Assembly (NCBI RefSeq): GCF_000518805.1
Contig: NZ_JAEH01000010.1
Coordinates: 1 to 64,000 of the forward strand
Source of the DNA: Shewanella waksmanii ATCC BAA-643
Lineage (GTDB): Bacteria > Pseudomonadota > Gammaproteobacteria > Enterobacterales > Shewanellaceae
Reading direction: 5' to 3'
DNA: 64,000 nt
Position numbers and translations under genes: made by a program. The notes under the pieces are model-generated. The model had not been told where the DNA came from and did no database searches. It saw nothing but the letters and a program-made list of their open reading frames with translations. Shown in pieces: positions 7,255 to 15,511 of this stretch; within the stretch, counting starts at the first letter, position 1; every line of letters begins with the position of its first letter.

Positions 7255-8931
7255 TTACAGTTTTGCCACGTACTTACCTGTCAAATAGCCTTCCGTGTAA
7301 CAGCGGCCTAAAGACAAGCCAAATACAGTGAGTGGGTAATCAACGCCACCATAGAAACCGCCAGCCATATTGCCGGTAACAAATAAGCCGCCAATTGGGT
7401 TGCCATCCGCATTGAGTGCTTGTTGATTTACGTCAACTAACATGCCTGAGTTGATGGCGGAGATGCGCATACGGCGGTGAATGCCATAGAATGGCGCTTT
7501 GAGTACTGGAGCAAGGCGATTAGATGGCTTCCCAAAATCTTCATCTTGGCCTTTTTTGCATAACTCGTTATAACGCTCAACATTGGCTTTAAAGGTTTTT
7601 GGATCGCAACCTAATTTGACCGCAAGCTCTTCTAATGTATTTGCTTTGAAAGTATTGACTTGCGATGCATACACGCCTTTCTTTTCAGTTGGGTCTTCTG
7701 GCATGTACTTTTTTATTTCTTCAGGTGACCACAATTTGCCAGGCCAGTCTTTGGCGTCAGTCATATAGTTAGAGTCAAAAATCTGCGAGTAGTAGCCTGC
7801 GTCTTCTGCGGTGCGCAAGTAGTTATTCATTAGCGACATATCAACAGTTTCGTTGACAAAGCGCTTACCCTGGCGATTGACTGCTAGGAATGGCATGTCA
7901 CACATAGAGGCAGGTCCTGCGTCAAAGTCGTGTAGCATTTTGGTATGACCGATTGGCTCAATGACACCACCTGCCCAATAAACCATATTGAAACCGTCAC
8001 CGGTACGGTCCATTTGCTTGCGCTCAAAGTGTTTTAAGTCTGGAATGAAGAAATCACACATGGCTTTGTTGTTCTGGTAATCACCTGCAGATACGATCAC
8101 ACCTTTTCTAGCCATAAACTTGTGGTATGAACCGTCACGGTTTTGGGCAATAACACCGATAACTTTGCCAGACGGATCTTGGATTAGTTGATTCGCTGGG
8201 GTGTTGAAGAAAAATTTAACCCCAGCTTTTTCAGCGACTTTAGCAAGGTCGCGCATGCCATCGCCTGTGGTGTAAGGCTTAGGGCCACAGAAAGAAGTCA
8301 CAAAGTTCAGTTTATATTCTGTGAGGCCACGAATACCATGTTGAGGCCCTGTTCCCTGATCGACAATACTACCACCGCCCTTTTGGGTACGGTCAATAAC
8401 CCAAGAAACTGCTTCTCCTGAGTTATAGGCCCACTTTCTTAGTAGGGCTGGGTTGGCACGGTGTGCACTGTCACTTAATAATCTATTGACTAGTGCTTCT
8501 ACACCCGCTTTATCACAGTTTTTTATATCGAGCCCGGAACCAGTATTGCCCTGAGAAACCACAATGGCTTGCTTTTGAATTACGGCGACTTTTGCACCAC
8601 TTTCAGCTGCAGATAAAGCTGCTGGCACACCCGAAGCCCCGGCGCCGACAACTACGACATCAAATGTTTGTGTTGAGGATATTTGGCTATCTTTAATGGC
8701 TTTAGGTTTCGGCATGAAATCTAATGTTGCACCGCCATCGCTACTTTTCGCTAAGTTTTGGTTGTCGACAGTTTCAGCAAGTGCACTAGAACCCGTTAAG
8801 CCAGCAAATGCTACGGCACCGGTTCCCATCGTCGCGCGGGATAAAAAGCTTCGGCGAGATATACCATTTTGCAGTACATTTTTTGTGTATTGATCCATGA
8901 CCTTAGTTTCAGGTGATTTATTTTTACTCAT
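7255..8931 (-). CDS. Tat-exported FAD-dependent reductase (flavocytochrome c flavin subunit)
   Basis: A 558-residue flavoprotein of the fumarate reductase/urocanate reductase superfamily. It opens with a twin-arginine signal (SRRSFLS, about residues 25-31), as expected for cofactor-loaded export, then the FAD-binding VVVVGAGASG (about 92-101). The expected partner is the tetraheme cytochrome encoded next. Residues that define fumarate reductase FccA are absent: the TTRD proton-donor Arg region reads ETVDMS, the HHTMGG His is replaced by INSG, and the GANRLGG Arg by GVDYPLT. So it probably reduces another C=C acceptor; given the esterase, an aromatic acid such as a cinnamate is a candidate. 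AAGGAG lies 7 bases before the ATG. Confidence 0.88.
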   Translation of the reverse strand: MSKNKSPETKVMDQYTKNVLQNGISRRSFLSRATMGTGAVAFAGLTGSSALAETVDNQNLAKSSDGGATLDFMPKPKAIKDSQISSTQTFDVVVVGAGASGVPAALSAAESGAKVAVIQKQAIVVSQGNTGSGLDIKNCDKAGVEALVNRLLSDSAHRANPALLRKWAYNSGEAVSWVIDRTQKGGGSIVDQGTGPQHGIRGLTEYKLNFVTSFCGPKPYTTGDGMRDLAKVAEKAGVKFFFNTPANQLIQDPSGKVIGVIAQNRDGSYHKFMARKGVIVSAGDYQNNKAMCDFFIPDLKHFERKQMDRTGDGFNMVYWAGGVIEPIGHTKMLHDFDAGPASMCDMPFLAVNRQGKRFVNETVDMSLMNNYLRTAEDAGYYSQIFDSNYMTDAKDWPGKLWSPEEIKKYMPEDPTEKKGVYASQVNTFKANTLEELAVKLGCDPKTFKANVERYNELCKKGQDEDFGKPSNRLAPVLKAPFYGIHRRMRISAINSGMLVDVNQQALNADGNPIGGLFVTGNMAGGFYGGVDYPLTVFGLSLGRCYTEGYLTGKYVAKL

Positions 8932-9068
8932 TTCATGCTCCTTTGCCCCGCGAACTGGATTGGCGCTAATTACCGTTTGTTCTGCTTTAAACTTCGCAAG
9001 GTATCTATTTTCTTGTTATAGAAAGTGAGAACGAGGCTGTGTGACGTTGTGCAGCCATCATGTTTTTA

Positions 9069-9116
9069 TAAATATCAAATGTATGACATTTGATATTTAA
9101 AATGTATGACATTTGA
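9069..9116. promoter_or_regulatory. Two phased TGTATGACA operators in the divergent control region
   Basis: Site 1 is a 31-bp inverted repeat: 14-bp perfect arms (9069-9082 and 9086-9099) around ATG. Site 2 repeats the core AATGTATGACATT with its centre exactly 23 bp away (9084 and 9107), about two helix turns, so two dimers would bind one face. The sites lie between the flavoprotein (start 8931) and the GntR regulator (start 9353) and are the obvious target for that regulator. Binding is inferred. Confidence 0.75.
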
Positions 9117-9352
9117 ATTTGGCTGTACACGGAAAAAGTTCCAAGCTGTAAAAAGCATCACATATTGAGTTTTTTTCACGTAGGGTTCACTAAAATCAAC
9201 AATGGTTTGAGGATTTGCTATCTGTATGTTGCTTTATTGAAAAATCAGCGCTAGGAGCATTGGTGGGAAATAATGGCCGGGAATTAATCGAGAAACTACT
9301 ACTAATATACGTATGTGATAGAATTATGATCTATCTACTTTGAGGATGTATT

Positions 9353-10075
9353 TTGACCCCTTTCAAACCTGTCAAACAAGTAAAGGCTTCTGAAGAAGTT
9401 TTCAATCAACTAAAGTCGGCTATTTTTAAAGGGCAATACCTTGCTGGTGAAAAGCTACCTTCTGAACGAGAACTCATTGCGACTTTTTGTGTTAGTCGCA
9501 CGGTAGTCAGAGAGTCGATTAAAGCTTTAGAAGCCAGTGGCTTAGTGCAAATAAAGCAAGGCGCTACTGGTGGTGCATTTATTAAAGAGTTGACCTTTGA
9601 AAGACTGACTTCAGCGACTAAAGATTTATTCTTCATGAATCAAATGACGTTTAGTGAAATTTGCGAAGCAAGACTGAACATCGAGCCTATGGTTGCTCGC
9701 TTGGCTGCTGAGAACTGTACAGAAGAATGTGCCGAAAAGCTCAGGTTAGCCTGTTCGAAAGAAAATGACTCATTGGAGTATCCAGAAACGGTAATGTTAA
9801 GAAGTCATGTTCATTATTTGCTCGCGGATATGTGTAACAATCGCTATTTGACTGCGATCGTTAAATCTATGATTCAACTGGTAGGAAGAATTACCGAAGA
9901 ATTTCAACCTAATACAGATGAGATACACCCTGCGGGTCTTCATGATGTTATTGTGGAAGCGGTCATTGCAGGTGATGGAGCTAAAGCTGAACGTGAAATG
10001 TATCTTCACCTCAAAACGTTTTTAACTATCACTCAAGAAATTGAAAGACAATATAGAGAAAGCTTAGCTAGCTGA
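9353..10075 (+). CDS. GntR-family regulator, FadR/FCD subfamily
   Basis: A 240-residue one-component regulator. Residues about 10-75 form the GntR winged helix (EEVFNQLKSAIFKGQY, then GEKLPSERELIATFCVSRTVVRES, a canonical GntR helix-turn-helix). The rest is the all-helical FCD ligand domain (SEICEARLNIEPMVARLAAE, then late His-containing helices HVHYLLAD and GLHDVIVEAV that usually bind metal and a carboxylate ligand). It begins with TTG preceded by GAGGA. It is divergent from the flavoprotein operon, and the palindromes in between suggest it controls that operon and itself in response to the substrate or a related acid. Confidence 0.9.
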   Translation: MTPFKPVKQVKASEEVFNQLKSAIFKGQYLAGEKLPSERELIATFCVSRTVVRESIKALEASGLVQIKQGATGGAFIKELTFERLTSATKDLFFMNQMTFSEICEARLNIEPMVARLAAENCTEECAEKLRLACSKENDSLEYPETVMLRSHVHYLLADMCNNRYLTAIVKSMIQLVGRITEEFQPNTDEIHPAGLHDVIVEAVIAGDGAKAEREMYLHLKTFLTITQEIERQYRESLAS

Positions 10076-10464
10076 ACTTTAATTTAATATTGTTCAAAAG
10101 CGCAGTAGTTGAACTGCTAAATATCAATATAAAAGGTTTTATATGCCTTAATACCTCTGGTGAATGTTGAGACAATGATTTGCGAATTCCTTTGGAAACA
10201 ACCTGTATACGGGCTGTGTCGTGAGTATAGGTAGATCGCCAATTTCAGATTAGTTTGCTTTTTTGTCTCTGTTTGGGAAGACTTTTCCATTACTATTCAT
10301 GCTATTTTCGTATTCCTTACTTTTAATCTATTACTGGTTTAAGAGATAGATAACGGTAAAATTCACTCTATTTTTTATTGGTAATGTTTAATAAATTCAA
10401 CTGGTTAACAGTTTACCTCCTCATGTTTTTTATATTAGTAACTCAAATGTAAATTTTGTTGAGA

Positions 10465-10483
10465 GTGGTTATCATTTTCATTA
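10465..10483 (+). promoter_or_regulatory. Fur-box-like sequence upstream of the TonB receptor
   Basis: GTGGTTATCATTTTCATTA resembles the Fur consensus GATAATGATAATCATTATC. It lies 60-80 bp upstream of the chosen receptor start, inside a longer TTG-initiated frame from 10456, which argues that the longer frame is not the real start. Confidence 0.55.
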
Positions 10484-10542
10484 AGATCTTTGGCCTTTTT
10501 AGTGTGTTTAGAGACCTGCTAGTGTTACCAAAGAGGCTGATG

Positions 10543-12678
10543 ATGGACCAAATGTTTAAACTAAAATACCCAGGGTTGCTACTTGCGATGTCCCTGACTG
10601 CACAGCCTAGCTGGGCAGAAGAGCCAACGACAACTGCTGCGGCAGATGAGAGTGAAATGGAGATCATCACCATTAGTGGTAAAGGCCTGATCTCTTATGT
10701 CAGTGCTTCTGCGGCTAAAACGGATATGCCGATTATTGAAACGCCGTCTTCAATCTCGGTATTAACCGAAAAACGTATTACTGACTTGGGGGCAGAAAAC
10801 GTACAAGACGCCATAGGATACGTGGCCGGGGTCTATAATGGTCCCTATGGCGTCGACACCCGCGGTGACTGGGCACAAATTCGTGGCGTGTCGCCGCTGC
10901 AATATCAAGATGGTTTACAGATGATGTTTGGTAACTATAACAATGTCCGTACCAATCCCTATATGTTGCAGCAGATTGAAATTCTTAAAGGTCCTTCATC
11001 AGTACTTTATGGTCAAGGCTCAACGGGCGGTATCATTAACTTAGTGACTAAGCGTCCTGAAGCTGAGCAAAAAGGTGAAATTTGGGCACAAGTTGGTAAC
11101 TACGATCGCAAGCAACTAGCCGCGGACGTAACCGGTGCCATCGATGAAGATGAGACCTGGTTGTACCGCTTAACCGGTTTGTACCGTGACAGTGATACCC
11201 AAACCGATCATGTTGAAGATAACAGCTACTTTGTTGCCCCTGCATTAACTTGGTTTGCCACAGACAGCACTAAGATTACCTTACTGGCCAACTTGCAAAA
11301 GAATGAATCGGGTTCAAGCACCCAGTTTTTCCCTCATGTTGGCACAATTCTGCCTGCGCCTAATGGCCAGATCCCAAGTGAGCGTTTTGTCAGTGAGCCT
11401 GGGTTTGACCAATATGACACGCAGCAGCGTGCGATCACCTTATTAATCGATCAAGAGCTTAATGACTATATGTCGCTACATTGGGCGACGCGATACGTAG
11501 ACAGTGAATCGACTTACCGCACTATGTATGCTTGGCCATTTGCGTTGCAAGCTGACAATCGTTCGCTATTACGCTCAATTTCAATGAGTGATGCAACGGC
11601 TGAGGCATATACTTCAGATCTGCGCCTACAAGCCAAGTTTGACACCGGCTCAGTGGAGCACAACTTAACCTTCGGTGTTGATTATCAAGATGTGGAAATT
11701 GATACCGACCGTCTATTTGTTTGGAACGGCGGTGGCTTGATTGATATTTATGATCCGCAATACGGCGTTAACCCAGAGCAGTATCCGACTGATGCGGATA
11801 TTCCTGATTCGCCAGCAGAGAAAAGCCAGCAACTGGGTATATACCTGCAAGACTCGATTAAGTTTGGTAGCTGGGTGATCAGTGGTGCTTTGCGACACGA
11901 TCAAGTCGAATCTGACACGGCTACAGAAGGCACTCAAGATCAAAGTGCCACAACCGGTAGACTGGGAATTTTGTATAGCTTCGACTCGGGTATTGCACCC
12001 TATGCAAGTTACTCACAATCGTTTCTACCTATTTATGGCTCTAATGAAGTAGGTACACCATTTAAGCCCCAAGAAGGTGAGCAGTATGAGGTGGGGGTTA
12101 AGTATCAACCCAGTGGCACTGAGCATCTATTCACCGCATCGGTATTTGATATCACCGACAAAAACCGCAAGCAGTCGGCAGGGCCAGATCTGACTTTACA
12201 ATTAGGTGAAGTTGAAATTCAAGGTCTAGAGCTTGAAGCGCAGTTAGAGTGGGATGAGATTGATGTCTATGCAAGTTATGCCTATACCGACTCAACCAAA
12301 CATAGCTCAACGTTAGGTGAAGATGGCGCTAAGTTAGCCGCTATGCCAGATCACATGTTGTCGACTTGGTTAACCTATCGCCCACAGTCTTTCTGGCAAG
12401 GCTTCAAAGCCGGTGTCGGTTTCCGTTATGTTGGCGAAACCTCTGATGGCAGTATTGACGTCGTATTGCCTGATGGTACGGTAGCGCATAATGCGTTAAA
12501 TACGGATGCTTATCACCTGTTTGATATGATGATTGGCTACGAGTTTGACCAATTTGATATTAGCGTTAACGTGGATAATATTACCGATGACACCGTTATT
12601 ACGAGCTGTTTAGCGCGCGGTGATTGTTTCTATGGTCAGCGCCGTACCATTACCGCTAATGTGAGATATAACTTCTAG
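10543..12678 (+). CDS. TonB-dependent ferric siderophore receptor (FhuA/FoxA type)
   Basis: Outer-membrane gated channel that takes up an iron-siderophore with TonB energy. After a signal peptide ending PSWA|EEP come the plug domain (PIIETPSSISVLTEKRI, DAIGYVAGVY, QIRGVSP, QIEILKGPSSVLYG, STGGIINLVTKRP) and a 22-strand barrel ending FYGQRRTITANVRYNF with terminal Phe. That final motif and the plug wording fit hydroxamate-type receptors. I place the start at the ATG at 10543 (AAGAGG six bases upstream); the frame is open back to a TTG at 10456, but this would add a non-signal leader and cover the Fur-like site. No siderophore synthesis genes are nearby. Confidence 0.9.
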   Translation: MDQMFKLKYPGLLLAMSLTAQPSWAEEPTTTAAADESEMEIITISGKGLISYVSASAAKTDMPIIETPSSISVLTEKRITDLGAENVQDAIGYVAGVYNGPYGVDTRGDWAQIRGVSPLQYQDGLQMMFGNYNNVRTNPYMLQQIEILKGPSSVLYGQGSTGGIINLVTKRPEAEQKGEIWAQVGNYDRKQLAADVTGAIDEDETWLYRLTGLYRDSDTQTDHVEDNSYFVAPALTWFATDSTKITLLANLQKNESGSSTQFFPHVGTILPAPNGQIPSERFVSEPGFDQYDTQQRAITLLIDQELNDYMSLHWATRYVDSESTYRTMYAWPFALQADNRSLLRSISMSDATAEAYTSDLRLQAKFDTGSVEHNLTFGVDYQDVEIDTDRLFVWNGGGLIDIYDPQYGVNPEQYPTDADIPDSPAEKSQQLGIYLQDSIKFGSWVISGALRHDQVESDTATEGTQDQSATTGRLGILYSFDSGIAPYASYSQSFLPIYGSNEVGTPFKPQEGEQYEVGVKYQPSGTEHLFTASVFDITDKNRKQSAGPDLTLQLGEVEIQGLELEAQLEWDEIDVYASYAYTDSTKHSSTLGEDGAKLAAMPDHMLSTWLTYRPQSFWQGFKAGVGFRYVGETSDGSIDVVLPDGTVAHNALNTDAYHLFDMMIGYEFDQFDISVNVDNITDDTVITSCLARGDCFYGQRRTITANVRYNF

Positions 12679-12712
12679 TTGCGCTAGCCACTCGCGGGCA
12701 ACGTAGCGATAC

Positions 12713-12744
12713 AAAAAGGCCATAGCTGACGCTATGGCCTTTTT
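12713..12744. terminator. Bidirectional terminator
   Basis: AAAAAGGCCATAGC and GCTATGGCCTTTTT pair over 14 bp with a TGAC loop, giving a U-tract on both strands, between the convergent TonB receptor and diguanylate cyclase genes. Confidence 0.92.
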
Positions 12745-12773
12745 GTATGTAAACCCTTTACCCGCTAGCAAGG

Positions 12774-14504
12774 CTATGCGGTTTGCGCTATCAAGGGGCA
12801 AGTTTGATTGCGGCCTTGGCTTTTGGCTTGATACAGCTGTTTATCGGCTTGTTCGATTAACTCATCGAAGGCGGTATTACGCAGGTGCCCGTAAGCGAGG
12901 CCGATACTGGCTGTAACGGCAAGATCGCTAGCATCAGCGCTGAATCTCAATTGTGAAATGCGCTGGCGTATACCCTCAGCAATGGCCTGAGCTGCTTTCA
13001 TCTTGGTTTGCGGTAATACGATAATAAACTCTTCTCCCCCCCAGCGAGCGGCGATATCTTGCTGTCGTTGGCTAGCCTGGATCTGTTTAGCAATTGCAAT
13101 CAATACCTTGTCACCTGTTTGATGACCGTAGTTGTCATTAATCGCTTTAAAATGATCAATATCGATGATCACAACAACTAGGCTCTTATCTGCTTTGCTG
13201 GCCTTAATAAACTGTTGGGTTTTCTGATAAAAAGCCCGGCGGTTGTTCAAACCTGTGAGTGGATCCGTTTTAGCCATGTATTCGGCGTGCAGTTTGTCGC
13301 GCTCGCTAATTCTAAACTTGTTCGCCAGCGCTAAAGCCAGCAAGACCACATCAATCAGTAAGCCCACTTCTCCTGCTCTAAAGGTCATATTGCTGTAGGG
13401 AATTACGCCAATAACAGCAAGACCGGTAGTCGCGGTACCTAACATTGATGATACCGATGCCAGCAGAAAAATTTTCGCGTTGGGCATATTGGCGCGCCAT
13501 GCAAAGAACCCCAACATCAGCATCAGAAAAGAGAACAACAGCATAAAATCAAAGGCAAGGATCAATGCCATCACCTGGTCGTCAAACAGGTACGCTAAGC
13601 CAAAGAGACCAGGGAAACCAATGCAGATAGTACTGATTAACCTATGTAGTCGCGGGTAGAGTTGGCGAATATTTAAAAACCGTAACGCAAACAGCAAGCC
13701 AAATACATTGAAGGTCATCATCAGTAGTGGTAAGCCCCACTGTTGCCACATAGGAGTGTTAGACCAGAACCAGCGAAACCCATGGCCAGTATAGGCTAAG
13801 TTCATTAGTAAAAAAGAAAACAAAAACAAGGAATAGAGTAGGTAACTGATGCTACGCATACCGATAAACAGCATCAGGTTATAGATCAATAAACAGGTTA
13901 TTGCGCCATAAATAAACCCGTAGGTATAACTTTCAAACTCCAGCTCGTCTGCCGCTTGATTATGGGTGAGTAAATACATCGGCACGACCATAGGGTCTGG
14001 GCTGGCAATATGAAGTAGTAGCTGCGATTTACCCGGCGGTAGCATCAGCATGCTATTGAAGTAACGGCCGTTGTCAGCACGTTGATCAAACGGATATTGG
14101 TCCCCCAAAATACGCACTTTAGTCACAGCTTGTTGATGAAACTGGTAAAGCTCGATACGGTTTAACCAGGAGTTTTTGATTTGAAAGAACCGGCTTGTTG
14201 GCTTGTCGTTGGGATTGAGAAACTCAACGGCTATCCAGGTTGGCTCCGCCCCAATGCCGAAGTTAATGGTCGGGCTATTTTGTCGCGTAAATTGACCTTG
14301 TTGAAACAACTGCCTTGCTTGTATTGCTTGGATGGGCTGTTCGGGGTGATAAACATAGCTGTGCTCGCCGATGGGCTGGTGATATTCATGGCTAATGTCA
14401 ATCGAGGCAATAGCTTGACGCGCGTTGGCTTGGGCCGCGGTGTAAAAGCTGCTCAACACGAATATGCATAACAAAACGAGTGGTGCCCATCGATGAGTCA
14501 ACAT
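12774..14504 (-). CDS. Membrane diguanylate cyclase with 7TMR-DISM sensor
   Basis: A 576-residue signalling protein. A signal peptide is followed by a periplasmic 7TMR-DISMED2-type sensor (WIAVEFLNPNDKPTSRFFQI region, about residues 40-170), seven membrane helices (about 185-390), and a cytoplasmic GGDEF domain (about 405-570). The GGDEF domain begins KTDPLTGLNNRRAF, has the active signature RWGGEEF and an RQQD inhibitory I-site five residues before it. It should therefore make cyclic di-GMP from GTP and be product-inhibited. The outside ligand is unknown. The gene is monocistronic, ending at a bidirectional terminator. The start lacks a strong Shine-Dalgarno. Confidence 0.9.
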   Translation of the reverse strand: MLTHRWAPLVLLCIFVLSSFYTAAQANARQAIASIDISHEYHQPIGEHSYVYHPEQPIQAIQARQLFQQGQFTRQNSPTINFGIGAEPTWIAVEFLNPNDKPTSRFFQIKNSWLNRIELYQFHQQAVTKVRILGDQYPFDQRADNGRYFNSMLMLPPGKSQLLLHIASPDPMVVPMYLLTHNQAADELEFESYTYGFIYGAITCLLIYNLMLFIGMRSISYLLYSLFLFSFLLMNLAYTGHGFRWFWSNTPMWQQWGLPLLMMTFNVFGLLFALRFLNIRQLYPRLHRLISTICIGFPGLFGLAYLFDDQVMALILAFDFMLLFSFLMLMLGFFAWRANMPNAKIFLLASVSSMLGTATTGLAVIGVIPYSNMTFRAGEVGLLIDVVLLALALANKFRISERDKLHAEYMAKTDPLTGLNNRRAFYQKTQQFIKASKADKSLVVVIIDIDHFKAINDNYGHQTGDKVLIAIAKQIQASQRQQDIAARWGGEEFIIVLPQTKMKAAQAIAEGIRQRISQLRFSADASDLAVTASIGLAYGHLRNTAFDELIEQADKQLYQAKSQGRNQTCPLIAQTA

Positions 14505-14787
14505 AGTTAAAGGTCACTTTATATGGAGTTGGCCAAATTATCTGCGCGATTGGGTTGCTTACCGGCAATGATAGTTGGCTAGTTTACAGTATCTTAACAT
14601 CCAAGGGGCTCGGCTATTGGTATTAATCGGTAAAGTTTTGTTGCGTGCGCAATGAAATTGAGGCTGTGTAAAGCAACTGCTACAAGGATGAGTTATTTTA
14701 GCGTTGCTTAGAAAAGCTGATTTTTGTTGTCAGGTTTGCTAGTTTGGGTCATCGTTTATTGGCACTGTTTTAGACTAAGGATTGCGC

Positions 14788-15462
14788 ATGTCAGAGATTC
14801 ATCACCCACTCACCGATTTTATTAAATACAGTGAAGCTGAGATGCTTACCCGTGCCACTGAGCAATATACAGAAGTGAAGCGCCGGCACAGTATTCGGAT
14901 GTTTTCAGACAAGCCTGTACCACAGGAAATTATTGCCAAGTGTATTCAGACTGCAGCGACAGCGCCAAGTGGTGCCAATCATCAACCTTGGCATTTTGTC
15001 GCCATTAGCGATCCTGAAGTGAAAGCGCAAATTCGCGAGCAAGCTGAGGCGTTAGAGCGCTCTTTCTATGAGGGCAGAGCTGGCGAAGAATGGCTAGAAG
15101 CACTGAAGCCGTTGGGAACCGATGCTAATAAAAGCTACCTTGAAAAAGCGCCGTGGCTGATTGCGGTGTTTTCACAAAAACGTGGCGGCCTAGATAACAA
15201 TGAAGATACGACTAATTACTACGTTCATGAGTCGGTTGGCATTGCCACAGGCTTTTTGCTGCAAGCCTTGCATCATGCTGGATTAGGTACACTAACCCAT
15301 ACGCCTAAGCCTATGTCTTTTTTGAGTAAAGTCTGTAACCGAGACAATGATGTTGATAGGCCTTATATGCTGATAGTGGTGGGTTATCCTGATGACGATG
15401 CCACCATTCCTGAGCATTCAACTAAGAAAAAATCGCTGGATGAAATTTGTACTTTCCTATAA
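14788..15462 (+). CDS. Iodotyrosine-deiodinase-like nitroreductase-fold flavoprotein
   Basis: A 224-residue FMN enzyme of the nitroreductase fold. RRHSIRMFSDKPVP and TAPSGANHQPWHF are the FMN-binding blocks, and the whole protein follows the iodotyrosine deiodinase (IYD) family, including the GTLTHTPKP segment. The three residues that IYD uses to grip the amino acid part of halotyrosine appear as Glu90, Tyr94 and Lys115, with the same spacing (4 and 21) as in human IYD (Glu157/Tyr161/Lys182). Reductive dehalogenation of halotyrosines is thus a reasonable guess. I take the ATG at 14788, with AAGG seven bases upstream, over a TTG at 14782. It stands alone and converges on hmp. Confidence 0.85.
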   Translation: MSEIHHPLTDFIKYSEAEMLTRATEQYTEVKRRHSIRMFSDKPVPQEIIAKCIQTAATAPSGANHQPWHFVAISDPEVKAQIREQAEALERSFYEGRAGEEWLEALKPLGTDANKSYLEKAPWLIAVFSQKRGGLDNNEDTTNYYVHESVGIATGFLLQALHHAGLGTLTHTPKPMSFLSKVCNRDNDVDRPYMLIVVGYPDDDATIPEHSTKKKSLDEICTFL

Positions 15463-15493
15463 AAAAACGGGCATCAATGATGCCCGTTTTTTT
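15461..15493. terminator. Bidirectional terminator between the IYD-like gene and hmp
   Basis: Inverted repeat AAAAAAACGGGCATC / GATGCCCGTTTTTTT with a tiny loop gives a U-tract on both strands. It starts within the stop codon of the plus-strand gene and ends 19 bases before the hmp stop. Confidence 0.92.
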
Positions 15494-15511
15494 CACTCGA
15501 ACTTGTCAATA

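Noticed and set aside
9313-9333. Possible CRP site TGTGATAGAATTATGATC upstream of the GntR gene
   Set aside because: Only the first half-site fits; the second lacks TCACA.
10456-10542. N-terminal extension of the TonB receptor
   Set aside because: Starts at TTG without a ribosome site, overlaps a Fur-like site and spoils the signal peptide.
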